Shown: positions 1 to 7,827 of the stretch, piece by piece
How the letters are laid out: every line of letters begins with the position of its first letter
Numbering within the stretch: the first letter of the stretch is position 1
Source: an uncultured Spirochaetaceae bacterium
GTDB taxonomy: Bacteria > Spirochaetota > Spirochaetia > Sphaerochaetales > Sphaerochaetaceae
Direction of reading: 5' to 3'
Length of the DNA stretch: 40,069 nt
NCBI GenBank assembly: GCA_944389155.1
Contig: CALXLI010000032.1
Location: 1 to 40,069, forward strand
The notes under the pieces: generated by a model
Databases searched by the model: none
What the model saw: only the letters and a program-made list of their open reading frames with translations
What the model was told of the DNA's origin: nothing
Translations under genes and position numbers: made by a program

Positions 1-275
1 TTGCTGCTGAGGAGCTGACCGGTAACAAGGATACTTTCATTGATATAAGGACAATTGCAGAGCCTGATACGAACTTTGCTCTTCTGGTTCCTGCTGACAC
101 AGTCCTCGAAGTGCATACCGCCTGGGGTGATATCCTTTATACGAATGCATCGGATGCACCTCACGGAGAAGGGGATTATCTTGTATGCCGCAACGTAGAT
201 GGCCAGCCAGATCTTAGCGATGTATGGGTAGTCAACGGAGCTGTTTTCCCTTCTACATATGATATGCCGGAGTGA
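1..275 (+). CDS. 3' end of an unrecognised protein gene (partial)
   Basis: The window opens inside a reading frame whose first whole codon is at base 3 and whose TGA stop is at 273-275. About 90 C-terminal residues are visible, ending in VFPSTYDMPE. The fragment is acidic, has no transmembrane segment, and contains a tryptophan-rich soluble stretch (HTAWGDILY, SDVWVVNG). I do not recognise the family. The codon choice resembles that of the clear genes in the window, so I think the frame is real. A long inverted repeat follows 12 bases after the stop and probably marks the end of the transcript. The start and most of the protein lie outside the window. Confidence 0.6.
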   Translation, partial: AAEELTGNKDTFIDIRTIAEPDTNFALLVPADTVLEVHTAWGDILYTNASDAPHGEGDYLVCRNVDGQPDLSDVWVVNGAVFPSTYDMPE

Positions 276-286
276 ATATAGCTGAC

Positions 287-339
287 GTTTGTCATAAGGA
301 GGGCTGCAACAGCCTGTCTGTACGCAGCCCATGACAAAC
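287..339 (+). terminator. Long two-part hairpin after the first gene
   Basis: GTTTGTCAT (287-295) is the exact reverse complement of ATGACAAAC (331-339). GGGCTGC (301-307) is the exact reverse complement of GCAGCCC (324-330). The two stems are nested, with a five-base bulge (AAGGA) on the left side only. The position just after a stop codon suggests a transcript 3' end. There is no run of T after the stem, so a classical intrinsic terminator is not certain; an mRNA-stabilising 3' structure is also possible. Confidence 0.55.
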
Positions 340-409
340 AAACTTGGGGAAGGATTTTAAAATCATCATATAATTAATCAATGCATCAGCGTTGGCTTAT
401 TGCTAAGTA

Positions 410-667
410 TTGCAATGCAAGAAGGCATATCCTAAAGGCTTGAATTCTTTCCACGATGATCTTGACCACCTCTGCGCTGATCTTTTCGTCTTCAGCAATT
501 ATGTAGCCAGAAAGATCTAGAAGATCCCGACACTGACAACGTTCCTGAAATTCTGCGATGCCCTTGATGTTTCTCCTGATGTGATCATTGCCGATAGCCT
601 TTCTATATCATCAGACAGGGAAGAGGCAAAGGAAACAGTACTTCGCATCATAGAGAAATGGATGTGA
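410..667 (+). pseudogene. Decayed XRE-family helix-turn-helix regulator
   Basis: One frame stays open from about 407 to 517, meets TAG at 518-520, and continues open to TGA at 665-667. After the TAG it reads KIPTLTTFLKFCDALDVSPD, which is the classic second half of an XRE/Cro helix-turn-helix domain. Just before the stop it reads SNYVARKI, which fits the recognition-helix end, where the family normally has Glu. A Glu codon changed to TAG would explain the stop. The N-terminal part (DDLDHLCADL) matches the family poorly and may hold further small changes. No good ATG or ribosome binding site is visible. I call it a broken regulator, with a short intact remnant as the alternative. Confidence 0.6.
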
Positions 668-826
668 GGCAGAAATCCTGTTCATTCGGGAGGATCTGCT
701 TTACTGGGGCTGTAAATTCGGTTTTTGCTGCGAAACGCTGCAATCTGTGCCCCTAAGACTGGCATCATTTTTGAGCCTTTGATTTTCAGTTCTTTGTATT
801 TCTTTGAATTGCAAACATATAAACAT

Positions 827-854
827 TTGACATATTTCAGATATCGTATAGTAT
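827..854 (+). promoter_or_regulatory. Possible promoter
   Basis: TTGACA (827-832) is followed 16 bases later by TAGTAT (849-854). The -35 is perfect, but the -10 matches only four of six bases. It would drive the doubtful small ORF at 888 or a short untranslated RNA ending near the terminator at 1180-1206. Confidence 0.3.
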
Positions 855-887
855 GTTGGGTAAATACGGTGTGCGACTTTCGGAATC

Positions 888-1169
888 TTGAACTGGCTTG
901 ATTTCCTCTTGAAGCCTCATGTGTATTTAGAATATCCGCAATGCGGATTGGAGGCGAATGTTTTGAGGAAATTGCTGTTGGTCATAATCATTCTGTCAAT
1001 TGCTGCATCCATACCGATTCTGAGCAAGATAATTCTTTCTTCTGCATCTTTAAGGGTAACCCTTACTATCCCACCGCCTGCGCTTACTGCAGAGACGCCA
1101 GCCGGACAGTATAATGGCTATAGCGTAACGAAGACAGACAGCAGCATAATTGTCAGGTCAAGCCTCTGA
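888..1169 (+). CDS. Doubtful small ORF with one hydrophobic segment
   Basis: This is a 93-codon frame with a TTG start and a TGA stop at 1167-1169. It contains one strongly hydrophobic stretch (LLLVIIILSIAASIPIL, about residues 29-45) followed by a polar tail. No Shine-Dalgarno sequence precedes the TTG, and I recognise no family. A weak promoter lies 34-61 bases upstream, which gives it slight support. The opposite strand also has an open stretch of about 70 codons here without an ATG, so the openness may be chance or the remains of a lost gene. Confidence 0.2.
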   Translation: MNWLDFLLKPHVYLEYPQCGLEANVLRKLLLVIIILSIAASIPILSKIILSSASLRVTLTIPPPALTAETPAGQYNGYSVTKTDSSIIVRSSL

Positions 1170-1179
1170 TCTTTGCTTG

Positions 1180-1206
1180 AAAAATGGGAGCCCGTGAGAG
1201 CTCCCT
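1180..1206 (-). terminator. Intrinsic terminator of the 5'-nucleotidase gene
   Basis: GGGAGC (1186-1191) pairs with GCTCCC (1200-1205) around an eight-base loop. On the minus strand the stem is followed by ATTTTT. It lies just past the stop codon of the minus-strand nucleotidase gene and is a standard Rho-independent terminator. Confidence 0.8.
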
Positions 1207-1213
1207 ATTGACG

Positions 1214-2815
1214 TCAGAGTACTGTGATCCTTCCAAATGGAGCTGCGTATTCTTCACCTATGGTTCCACCAAGATATGTGGTGATGTAATCCATCAGTGC
1301 TTCATCAAGAGGTATTCCTGTATCGAATTTCTCTTCAGCTGAAGCGAATGCATAGTATGTATCTCCGCCAGCTGCCATGAAGTCATTGGTTATGACCGCA
1401 TACTCGCTGTTTATATCGAATGGCTGGCCATTGATGCTGTTGATCGTGACTCTGTTGATGCTCTTTGGACCATAATATGTGGATCCTGGATACGTCTCAT
1501 CATTGCTGTCATAGCTTTTTGATGTATCGATGGTGAATTCGATTCCGGAAACCTGCGGGAATCCACCTACAGCTGTTGGGGTGCAGTATGTCGATGCTTC
1601 AAGCGCTTCAAGCAGCTCTGTGCCTGTGACATAGACGACTGTTATCGTATTGCCGAAAGGAAGGACTGTATTCACATCTTTCTTCGTTATGCTTCCTTTG
1701 CCGATTGAGGCTCTTATGCCACCTCCGTTGACAATAGCGATTGCATGGCTGTCGTCCAATCTTATGCTGCCTTCATCCTTCAGCACTTCCCACTTTATCG
1801 CATCTGCGATAAGGGATCCGAGATTTGTCTCTTCTGTTCTGTTTCCTGGATCTCTTTCTCCGTTAAGATCTACAAGGGATTCTGCAAAGACTACGTTGTA
1901 TTCTCCGTTTACCCTGTCCATTATCTCCTGGGCATAACCTGAGACGCTGGGGTCGTTCGGGATGTCATAGACTGTATTTCCATCCTCTTCATGGCTTACC
2001 GGAAGAAGATAGTTGTCTTCTATGGTCTTTGTCTCGTTGTCGATTATTATCACGCCGATATTCTCGAATGCAGTTCCTGTAGACTGGATCGGCTCTCCGT
2101 TCTCACCTTCTGTCATGACAGTGTGGGAATGCCCATCGATGATGAAGTCAAGGCCTGTAGTATTTGCATAGAGATCTGTAGATCGGTTTGGAGCTGATTC
2201 TGCATCGACTCCAAGATGCGCAAGTGCGATTACCAGGTCGGCACCTTCTGATTTTGCTTTGTCGATATTCTCCTGGGCAGTTGCATACAGCTCATCGCCT
2301 GCAGCGAACTTCAGACCTTTGATAAGAGCTGGATTTGCCTTTGTCTGTGCTTCTGGCGTCTCGAATCCAATGAAAGCGATTGCCATGTCACCTTCTTCTA
2401 CAATTGTGTAGGCGGGGTAGATCGTGTTTCCGCTCTCATCAAAGACATTGGAGCATATTATCTGGAAATCTGCATTGCTGAGGTTCTCCTTAAGCTGGGC
2501 ATAGCCATAATCGAACTCATGGTTTCCAAGCGTTGCGATGTCGTAACCTGCTGCATTCATCATGGTGACTGCATCCATGCCTTTCGTTGTGCTGACATAT
2601 GCAGTTCCCTGGCTGAAGTCTCCTGCATCTACGAGGATCACATCAGCTCCTTCGCTCTCAAGCTCTCCTTTAAGATGTGCGATGTTTGCATAGCAAGCAA
2701 TGGTTCCATGTACATCATTGGAGTGCAGTATCACGGTCTTGCCTTCGTAGCCAGCTGCGAAAGCAGATGTGATAGCCATCAGAGCAATAAGAACGATAAC
2801 AAATAGTTTTTTCAT
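1214..2815 (-). CDS. Secreted 5'-nucleotidase / UshA-type metallophosphatase
   Basis: This family hydrolyses nucleotides or other phosphoesters outside the cytoplasm, to salvage nucleosides and phosphate. The 533-residue protein has a clear signal peptide (MKKLFVIVLIALMAITSAFA, cleavage near residue 20). The two-metal calcineurin-like domain shows SNDVHG (32-37), DAGD (63-66), GNHE (97-100), ALAHLG (about 197-202) and DGHSH (227-231). The C-terminal 5'-nucleotidase domain shows NLGSLIADA and NGGGIR, which bind the substrate base and phosphate. The length is normal for the family. The start has a strong AGGAGGTG sequence five bases upstream. That sequence can be masked by an upstream ACCTCC (see 2821-2869), so translation may be controlled. 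The gene stands alone with its own terminator. The exact substrate cannot be read from sequence. Confidence 0.93.
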   Translation of the reverse strand: MKKLFVIVLIALMAITSAFAAGYEGKTVILHSNDVHGTIACYANIAHLKGELESEGADVILVDAGDFSQGTAYVSTTKGMDAVTMMNAAGYDIATLGNHEFDYGYAQLKENLSNADFQIICSNVFDESGNTIYPAYTIVEEGDMAIAFIGFETPEAQTKANPALIKGLKFAAGDELYATAQENIDKAKSEGADLVIALAHLGVDAESAPNRSTDLYANTTGLDFIIDGHSHTVMTEGENGEPIQSTGTAFENIGVIIIDNETKTIEDNYLLPVSHEEDGNTVYDIPNDPSVSGYAQEIMDRVNGEYNVVFAESLVDLNGERDPGNRTEETNLGSLIADAIKWEVLKDEGSIRLDDSHAIAIVNGGGIRASIGKGSITKKDVNTVLPFGNTITVVYVTGTELLEALEASTYCTPTAVGGFPQVSGIEFTIDTSKSYDSNDETYPGSTYYGPKSINRVTINSINGQPFDINSEYAVITNDFMAAGGDTYYAFASAEEKFDTGIPLDEALMDYITTYLGGTIGEEYAAPFGRITVL

Positions 2816-2820
2816 GCTTC

Positions 2821-2869
2821 ACCTCCTGTTGGTGATCATTAACATTGTTTGTTTCAATGTTGTGGAGGT
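2821..2869 (-). promoter_or_regulatory. 5' UTR hairpin that can mask the nucleotidase ribosome binding site
   Basis: On the minus strand, ACCTCC (2869-2864) is the exact complement of the Shine-Dalgarno GGAGGT (2826-2821). Between them AACATTG (2861-2855) pairs exactly with CAATGTT (2847-2841) around the loop AAACAAA. The two stems are nested and are separated by an uneven internal loop (2 bases on one side, 14 on the other). Whether the structure responds to temperature, a ligand or a protein cannot be told. Confidence 0.5.
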
Positions 2870-3000
2870 CAAGATAGCGCAGTGTTAAATATCATGCATG
2901 ATTCCGTTGCCTGGAATGATACTTGGCGATTGAAATGGATTTTCGGCCTGCAGCATGGGACGGTTTTGAGTTCATTGGGTGATTGCAGGAAAAACAGAAG

Positions 3001-3073
3001 AGCCCCCGACCGGATTTGAACCGGTGACCTCAACCTTACCATGGTTGCGCTCTACCGACTGAGCTACAAGGGC
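3001..3073 (-). tRNA. tRNA-Thr (anticodon GGU)
   Basis: Read on the minus strand, the acceptor arm GCCCTTG (from 3073) pairs with CGGGGGC, using two G-U pairs. The D arm has GTAGCTCAGTCGGTAGAGC, the anticodon arm is CAACC-ATGGTAA-GGTTG, and the T arm is CACCGG-TTCAAAT-CCGGT-like. The loop gives anticodon GGU for ACC/ACU threonine codons. U73 fits tRNA-Thr. CCA is not encoded. A TTTTT run follows about ten bases after the 3' end and may end transcription. Confidence 0.95.
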
Positions 3074-3156
3074 AATGTTCTCAACAGGTGTTAAGCTATC
3101 AGGTTTGTTTAATAATTACAATAGCTAATCTGTGATATGATTCTATAGAGGATTTT

Positions 3157-4638
3157 ATGCTTGATATTCATTCATTTGCAACAGAAGATTCAATATCTCT
3201 CTGGTGGGAGAAACCTGAGGAGCATATTGATTGCTATGATCTTGAGCTCAATGGTGCTTTTGCTGGAACAGCATCCAAAACGCATTTTGAGTTCACTGGT
3301 CTTGAACCTGACACAGATTATTCTGTTTCCATAAGGTATTCAGATGAGTGTGAGAGTGCGTCGTATAGAACGGGAAAGATGAGAGTGCGTATAGACGTAA
3401 CCCTTCCTCCCTATAACGCGGCAGGTGATGGAAAGACATTGAATACCGAAGCTCTTCAGAAGGCTTTGGATGATGCATCTTCAGATAACTGCATCTACAT
3501 TCCGAGAGGTGTATTCATGACAGGTGCCCTGCGTGTGCATAGCAATACAGAGCTTTATATAGATGAAGGGGCTGTATTGCAGGGGACAAGTGAATCAAAG
3601 GATTATCTTCCACGCATACCGTCACGCTTTGAAGGCATTGAGGCAGAGTGCTATAGCTCAGTTCTGAATATAGGATATATGGATCATGAAGCACCTGCCG
3701 ATTCAGCTGAGAACATCCTTATCCGAGGTGGTGGGACAATTGCCTCTGGCGGACATGTGCTTGCCGAGCGCATAATCCAGGAAGAGACGGTGAGGCTTGC
3801 TGATTACCTAAAGGCCCTTGGCAGCAAGATAGAAGAGTGCGAGAAACCGGAAACCATACCAGGGCGTGTAAGGCCACGCCTGGTGAATATAAGCAATGCC
3901 CAAGATATCCATATAAGCAACATCACGCTGCGCGATGGAGCATCATGGAATGTGCATATGATATATTCCAGGAATATAACAGCAGATCATTGCCGTTTCA
4001 TATCGGAGAAGGTGTGGAATGGCGATGGCTGGGATCCTGATTCATCAGAGCATTGCACGCTGTACGCTTCTGAGTTCTGGACCGGTGACGATTCAGTGGC
4101 AATCAAATCAGGGAAGAATCCCGAAGGGAATATCATAGCGAGGCCGGCAAGGGCTATACGTGTCTTTGACTGCATAAGCCATTCAGGTCATGGGATAATG
4201 ATCGGAAGCGAGATGTCGGGAGGCATTGAGGATGTTGCATTCTGGGATAATGATATCTCTTCATCATCGAATGGCTTTGAGATGAAAGGCACATGGAAGC
4301 GCGGTGGATATGTCAGGAATATAAGGATAAGGGATTCTGCTGCCCCGTGCGTTACCATACACGCTGTTCCTTACAACAATGATGGAGAGCCTGCTCCCGA
4401 TAAACCGCTCTTTTCTGATATGAGCTTTGAGAACCTGCACCTCAGCGGTATAAGGACAGATAATATCACTGGCGAGAGATCTTCCGGCCCTGTCATTGAT
4501 ATCGATGGCTTTGATAATGACACCCATACTGTGAAGAACATCGTATTCAGTGGAATAAGAATCCCTGAGTCATGCCCAGGGATCATGAAGATCAGAAACG
4601 TGGAAGATGTGGTTGTGAAAGGCCTTCTAACTGAATAG
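3157..4638 (+). CDS. Glycoside hydrolase family 28 protein (polygalacturonase-like), cytoplasmic
   Basis: GH28 enzymes hydrolyse galacturonan chains or release terminal sugars from pectin fragments. Residues 1-75 look like a fibronectin type III-like domain (LEPDTDYSVSIRY), and residues about 80-490 form the right-handed beta-helix. The family motifs are present: NGDGWDP (288-294, canonical NTDGiDP), GDDSVAI (310-316), GHG with H345, and a K-R-G-G segment in place of the usual RIK. There is no signal peptide, so it probably acts inside the cell on imported oligogalacturonides, like exo-acting members. A -10 TATGAT lies at 3136-3141 and a short AGAGGA precedes the ATG. Its last 12 bases overlap the end of the convergent xylulokinase gene. 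The KdgF-like cupin at 7828 suits the same pathway. The exact glycosidic bond cut is not known. Confidence 0.88.
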   Translation: MLDIHSFATEDSISLWWEKPEEHIDCYDLELNGAFAGTASKTHFEFTGLEPDTDYSVSIRYSDECESASYRTGKMRVRIDVTLPPYNAAGDGKTLNTEALQKALDDASSDNCIYIPRGVFMTGALRVHSNTELYIDEGAVLQGTSESKDYLPRIPSRFEGIEAECYSSVLNIGYMDHEAPADSAENILIRGGGTIASGGHVLAERIIQEETVRLADYLKALGSKIEECEKPETIPGRVRPRLVNISNAQDIHISNITLRDGASWNVHMIYSRNITADHCRFISEKVWNGDGWDPDSSEHCTLYASEFWTGDDSVAIKSGKNPEGNIIARPARAIRVFDCISHSGHGIMIGSEMSGGIEDVAFWDNDISSSSNGFEMKGTWKRGGYVRNIRIRDSAAPCVTIHAVPYNNDGEPAPDKPLFSDMSFENLHLSGIRTDNITGERSSGPVIDIDGFDNDTHTVKNIVFSGIRIPESCPGIMKIRNVEDVVVKGLLTE

Positions 4639-6096
4639 GGGAGTCAGTGCCTCTACATAACCAAGCCAGGCGCTGTAGAGCTTCTGGTACTCTTCATGTT
4701 TCCTCCTGTCAGGAGAAGCCGAAAGGGACGGCGAGAATCCTAGGTGGTTTCCCACTGTCTCTTCTATGCTTGTTCCTTCTGTAAGCCACAGAGCCTGCAG
4801 AGCCGCTCCGAATGCTGCTGCTTCTGCTACCGCCGCAACTCTTACATCGCAGCCTGTCATGTCTGAGACAAGCTGTCGCCAGAATCCGCTTTTCGCACCT
4901 CCTCCTGTAAGAGTGATCAGTGATACTTCAATGCCGTTCTCCCTGAATGCATCGAGGCCGAGAAGGAATTCGTAGGTAACACCTTCAAGCGCAGCACGCG
5001 CTATATTCCCCTTCGTTACGTTTGACATGGTCATGCCCGTAAGCACTCCCTTTCCGTTCGGAAGATCAGGGATACGTTCGCCATTGAAGAACGGAAGCAT
5101 GAAAAGGCCATCTGCACCTGTTCCCGATCCTTCTGCTATCCTGTCGAATTCCTTTACATCCAAACCCATCATTCCTCTCATGGTCTCGGATGCTACTGTG
5201 CAGTTCATCGTGCAGAGAAGGGGAAGCCATGTTCCATGCGATGAGCAGAATGAGGCCAGCCTGTTCTTCCTGTCGTGAAAAGGTTTCGACGAGGATGCAA
5301 AGAGCGTTCCGGAAGTGCCAAGGCTCATCGTGACAATGCCATCTTCTACAGCTCCTGTCCCGATTGCGCTCATCATGTTATCGCCACCGCCAGAAGCTAC
5401 TGCTATGGAATCCGGAAGCCCAAGCTCTGCAGCGCTCTCCTTTGTTATCCTGCCGATAATAGAAGGTGAAGGGGCAATCTGTGGAAGCTTTTGGATAAGG
5501 TCAGAAGAGATTGCAGAGGCTGCGTCTTTGTCCCACTCTCCCGTGAATATGTTCATCAGGCCAGTCCCGGATGCATCTCCTCTTTCCATCACAGCCTTTC
5601 CTGTAAGGTAGAAGTTGATATAATCATGCGGCAGCATGACACGCCAGAGCCTTTCATATAGCTCTGGATGCGTATTCCTGAAATGGAGGATCTTGCTTGC
5701 TGTATATCCGGGCAGTATCGGATTGCCAAGCTTTCCTGCAATCGCATCACGGCCTCCAAGTGCGTTCTCTATCTCTTTGCACTCTGCCGCTGTCGATGTA
5801 TCGCACCAAAGCTTGACAGGGGAGAGCACTGTGCCATCTTCAGCAACCGGGACGAAGCCATGCTGCTGGCCAGAAACGGCAAGCGCTTCTATCTTTGCCT
5901 TTATATCAGCCGGTATCTCAGAGAATGCCTCTCTCAGCGCATCAATCCACCAAAAGGCTTCCTGTTCCCTTACTCCTCCATCTTCTGTGATAAGCGAAAG
6001 CGGACGGGATGCAGTGGCTTCTATCTTCTTTGTCCTGCTGTTATAGACAACTATCTTTATGCTCTGTGTTCCAGCGTCTATTCCTGCCGTATACAT
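4627..6096 (-). CDS. xylB: Xylulokinase (FGGY family carbohydrate kinase)
   Basis: This kinase phosphorylates D-xylulose or a related ketopentose with ATP, feeding the pentose phosphate pathway. It has an N-terminal ATPase lobe start (AGIDAGTQSIK), the XylB hallmark SGQQHGFV, the sugar-binding segment WCDTST, and the C-terminal ATP-binding motifs SLGTSGT and TGGGAKSGFWRQLVSDM. At 489 residues it has the normal length. I start at ATG 6096, which has AGGTG about seven bases upstream, rather than the in-frame GTG at 6117. The gene begins eight bases after the stop of the isomerase gene, so the two form an operon (isomerase then kinase). Its 3' end overlaps the GH28 gene by 12 bases. The natural sugar could be xylulose, ribulose or another ketose, depending on what the isomerase makes. 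Confidence 0.9.
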   Translation of the reverse strand: MYTAGIDAGTQSIKIVVYNSRTKKIEATASRPLSLITEDGGVREQEAFWWIDALREAFSEIPADIKAKIEALAVSGQQHGFVPVAEDGTVLSPVKLWCDTSTAAECKEIENALGGRDAIAGKLGNPILPGYTASKILHFRNTHPELYERLWRVMLPHDYINFYLTGKAVMERGDASGTGLMNIFTGEWDKDAASAISSDLIQKLPQIAPSPSIIGRITKESAAELGLPDSIAVASGGGDNMMSAIGTGAVEDGIVTMSLGTSGTLFASSSKPFHDRKNRLASFCSSHGTWLPLLCTMNCTVASETMRGMMGLDVKEFDRIAEGSGTGADGLFMLPFFNGERIPDLPNGKGVLTGMTMSNVTKGNIARAALEGVTYEFLLGLDAFRENGIEVSLITLTGGGAKSGFWRQLVSDMTGCDVRVAAVAEAAAFGAALQALWLTEGTSIEETVGNHLGFSPSLSASPDRRKHEEYQKLYSAWLGYVEALTPLFS

Positions 6097-6104
6097 GCTG
6101 CACC

Positions 6105-7586
6105 TCAGAATGGACACTCATCGCTGTAGAGCATGGACTTAGGCTGGTTGAATGAAATATCCTTCACTCCCAGGAATGAGAATACAGCATGCAGTGCTCT
6201 TCCAGCAGCGCCAAATGCGACAGCTCCATGGTGAGGATAATGCTTTGCAATAAGCACATGCCTATAGAATCTGCCCATTTCAGGGATTGCGAATACTCCT
6301 ATGCCTCCAAAGCTTCTTGTAGCGACAGGCAGTACCTCTCCCTCTGCTATGTAAGCCTGAAGAGCAGTGTCTGCTGTGCTCTGCAGACGGAAGAATGTGA
6401 TCTTCCCTGGAGCTATATCACCTTCAAGCGTTCCCCTTGTGAAGTCCGGCTCTCCGCCATTTTCCAGAAGCCTGTTCTGTATCATCTGATACTTCACCTT
6501 TCCATTTGACAGCCTGCAAAGCGGGGTATTGCCGCAGTGGAATCCCATGAATGTATCCTTGAGGGTATATGGGTATTTCCCTTTGATCTCGCTTTCGTAC
6601 ATATTACGTGGAACCGTATTGTTTATATCAAGAAGGGTGACACTCTCTCCTGTTACACATGTCCCAATGTACTCTGATAGAGCTCCGTAGATATCGACCT
6701 CGCATGCAACAGGAATGCCTTTTGAAGCCAATCTGCTGTTTACATAGCAAGGTTCGAATCCAAACTCTTCAGGGAATGCAGGCCAGCATTTGTCTGCAAA
6801 CACGCAGTATTCTCTTGCTTCTTTATGGTTTTCAGCCCAATCGAGGAGGGTAAGCTCGAACTGTGCCATGCGCTCAAGAAGCTCTGGATATGTGTTGCCG
6901 CCATCTCCAAGCTCTTCCTGCATCTCCTTCACTATTTCCCCGATCCTGCTGTCTCCTTTATGCTTTCTATATGAGACAAGGAGGTCCAGCTCACTGTTCT
7001 CCTCAATCTCCACTCCGATATCATACAGGGCCTTTATCGGGGCATTGCATGCAAAGAAATCCTGTGGGCGAGGGCCGAATGTGATTATCTTCAGCTTTGA
7101 TACTCCGATGAGCGCACGTGCAACAGGGATGAATTCCCCGATCATTGCCGCGATATCATCTGCATCTCCTACGGGATACTCCGGGATATAGGCCTTGATT
7201 TTCCTCAGGCCAAGATTGTATGAGCAGTTGAGCATGCCGCAATATGCGTCCCCTCTGCCTCCCATTAGATTGTCACCGCTCTCCTCAGCAGCGGCTGCAT
7301 ACATCACAGGACCTGCAAAACGCTCTGCGATTATTGTCTCAGGAGTCTCAGGACCGAAGTTTCCAAGGAAGACAACAAGTGCATTGCAGCCGTTGTCCTC
7401 AGCTTCTTTCAGTGCTTTCAGAGCATCTTTCTCGCTCTCGACTATAGTCGGCACCTCATAGATTGTGATTCCCCTGTCCTTGCAGGCGCTGACAACCTTT
7501 TCCCTTCTTCCTTTTGATATCGATAGCACGAAGCAGTCCCTGCTGACTGCGATGATTCCAAGTTTTACGTCCGGTATGTTCTTCAT
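6105..7586 (-). CDS. L-fucose/L-arabinose isomerase-like sugar isomerase
   Basis: The protein (493 residues) belongs to the L-fucose isomerase-like fold, which interconverts aldoses and ketoses with a divalent metal. Likely metal ligands are the Glu in ACEVDIYG, the Asp in LLDINN and the His in FHCGNT, matching the Glu/Asp/His set of fucose isomerase. It is encoded directly upstream of a xylulokinase, not a fuculokinase, so its substrate is probably a pentose (xylose or arabinose) and not fucose; this is inference from context. I start at ATG 7586; a TTG three codons earlier is possible. There is no Shine-Dalgarno sequence, and a perfect TATAAT box lies only eight bases before the ATG, so the mRNA may be leaderless. 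The gene is divergent from the small peptide gene at 7630. Confidence 0.82.
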   Translation of the reverse strand: MKNIPDVKLGIIAVSRDCFVLSISKGRREKVVSACKDRGITIYEVPTIVESEKDALKALKEAEDNGCNALVVFLGNFGPETPETIIAERFAGPVMYAAAAEESGDNLMGGRGDAYCGMLNCSYNLGLRKIKAYIPEYPVGDADDIAAMIGEFIPVARALIGVSKLKIITFGPRPQDFFACNAPIKALYDIGVEIEENSELDLLVSYRKHKGDSRIGEIVKEMQEELGDGGNTYPELLERMAQFELTLLDWAENHKEAREYCVFADKCWPAFPEEFGFEPCYVNSRLASKGIPVACEVDIYGALSEYIGTCVTGESVTLLDINNTVPRNMYESEIKGKYPYTLKDTFMGFHCGNTPLCRLSNGKVKYQMIQNRLLENGGEPDFTRGTLEGDIAPGKITFFRLQSTADTALQAYIAEGEVLPVATRSFGGIGVFAIPEMGRFYRHVLIAKHYPHHGAVAFGAAGRALHAVFSFLGVKDISFNQPKSMLYSDECPF

Positions 7587-7594
7587 AATAAGCA

Positions 7595-7600
7595 ATTATA
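7595..7600 (-). promoter_or_regulatory. -10 box immediately upstream of the isomerase start
   Basis: The minus strand reads TATAAT followed by eight bases (TGCTTATT) and then ATG. Transcription would normally begin about seven bases after the box, at or next to the start codon. No good -35 is seen 16-18 bases upstream. Confidence 0.5.
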
Positions 7601-7629
7601 GCAGTAAAGATAGCTGAGTGGAGAAGAAT

Positions 7630-7785
7630 ATGGAGTATAATCGCATTATGAAGAAGATTGGCTATGTGATGATCGTGATAGGTGCAGTCATTATATCTTA
7701 TATGCTCGGCTTTGCCCTGCAGCCTGAGAATATCGGTGTGATCGGATGGGCAGATGGCCCTACAGAGATTGTGATAAGCGATTGA
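7630..7785 (+). CDS. Small membrane peptide resembling short OadB-like proteins
   Basis: This is a 51-residue frame from ATG 7630 to TGA 7783-7785. GGAG lies six bases before the ATG. The peptide has a basic N-terminus (MEYNRIMKKIG), one transmembrane helix (about YVMIVIGAVIISYMLGFAL) and the tail GVIGWADGPTEIVIS. The tail resembles the GIIGGADGPTAIF motif found in the beta subunit of sodium-pumping decarboxylases and in short stand-alone peptides annotated after it. It is far too short to be the pump itself. Its start lies 43 bases from the divergent isomerase start. The function is unknown. Confidence 0.65.
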   Translation: MEYNRIMKKIGYVMIVIGAVIISYMLGFALQPENIGVIGWADGPTEIVISD

Positions 7786-7810
7786 GATAGCTTTGATTCT
7801 CGTCTATTAT
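7782..7810 (+). promoter_or_regulatory. Promoter of the KdgF-like cupin gene
   Basis: TTGAGA (7782-7787) and TATTAT (7805-7810) are separated by exactly 17 bases; each matches the consensus at five of six positions. The start codon is at 7828, with GGAGG between. The -35 overlaps the stop codon of the small peptide gene. Confidence 0.65.
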
Positions 7811-7827
7811 TTCCTTGGAGGAATTTC

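Noticed and set aside
5636-6129. Overlapping open frames of 136 and 153 codons on the plus strand inside the xylulokinase gene
   Set aside because: They are antisense to a clear FGGY kinase, have low-complexity Ser/Cys-rich translations and no start signals.
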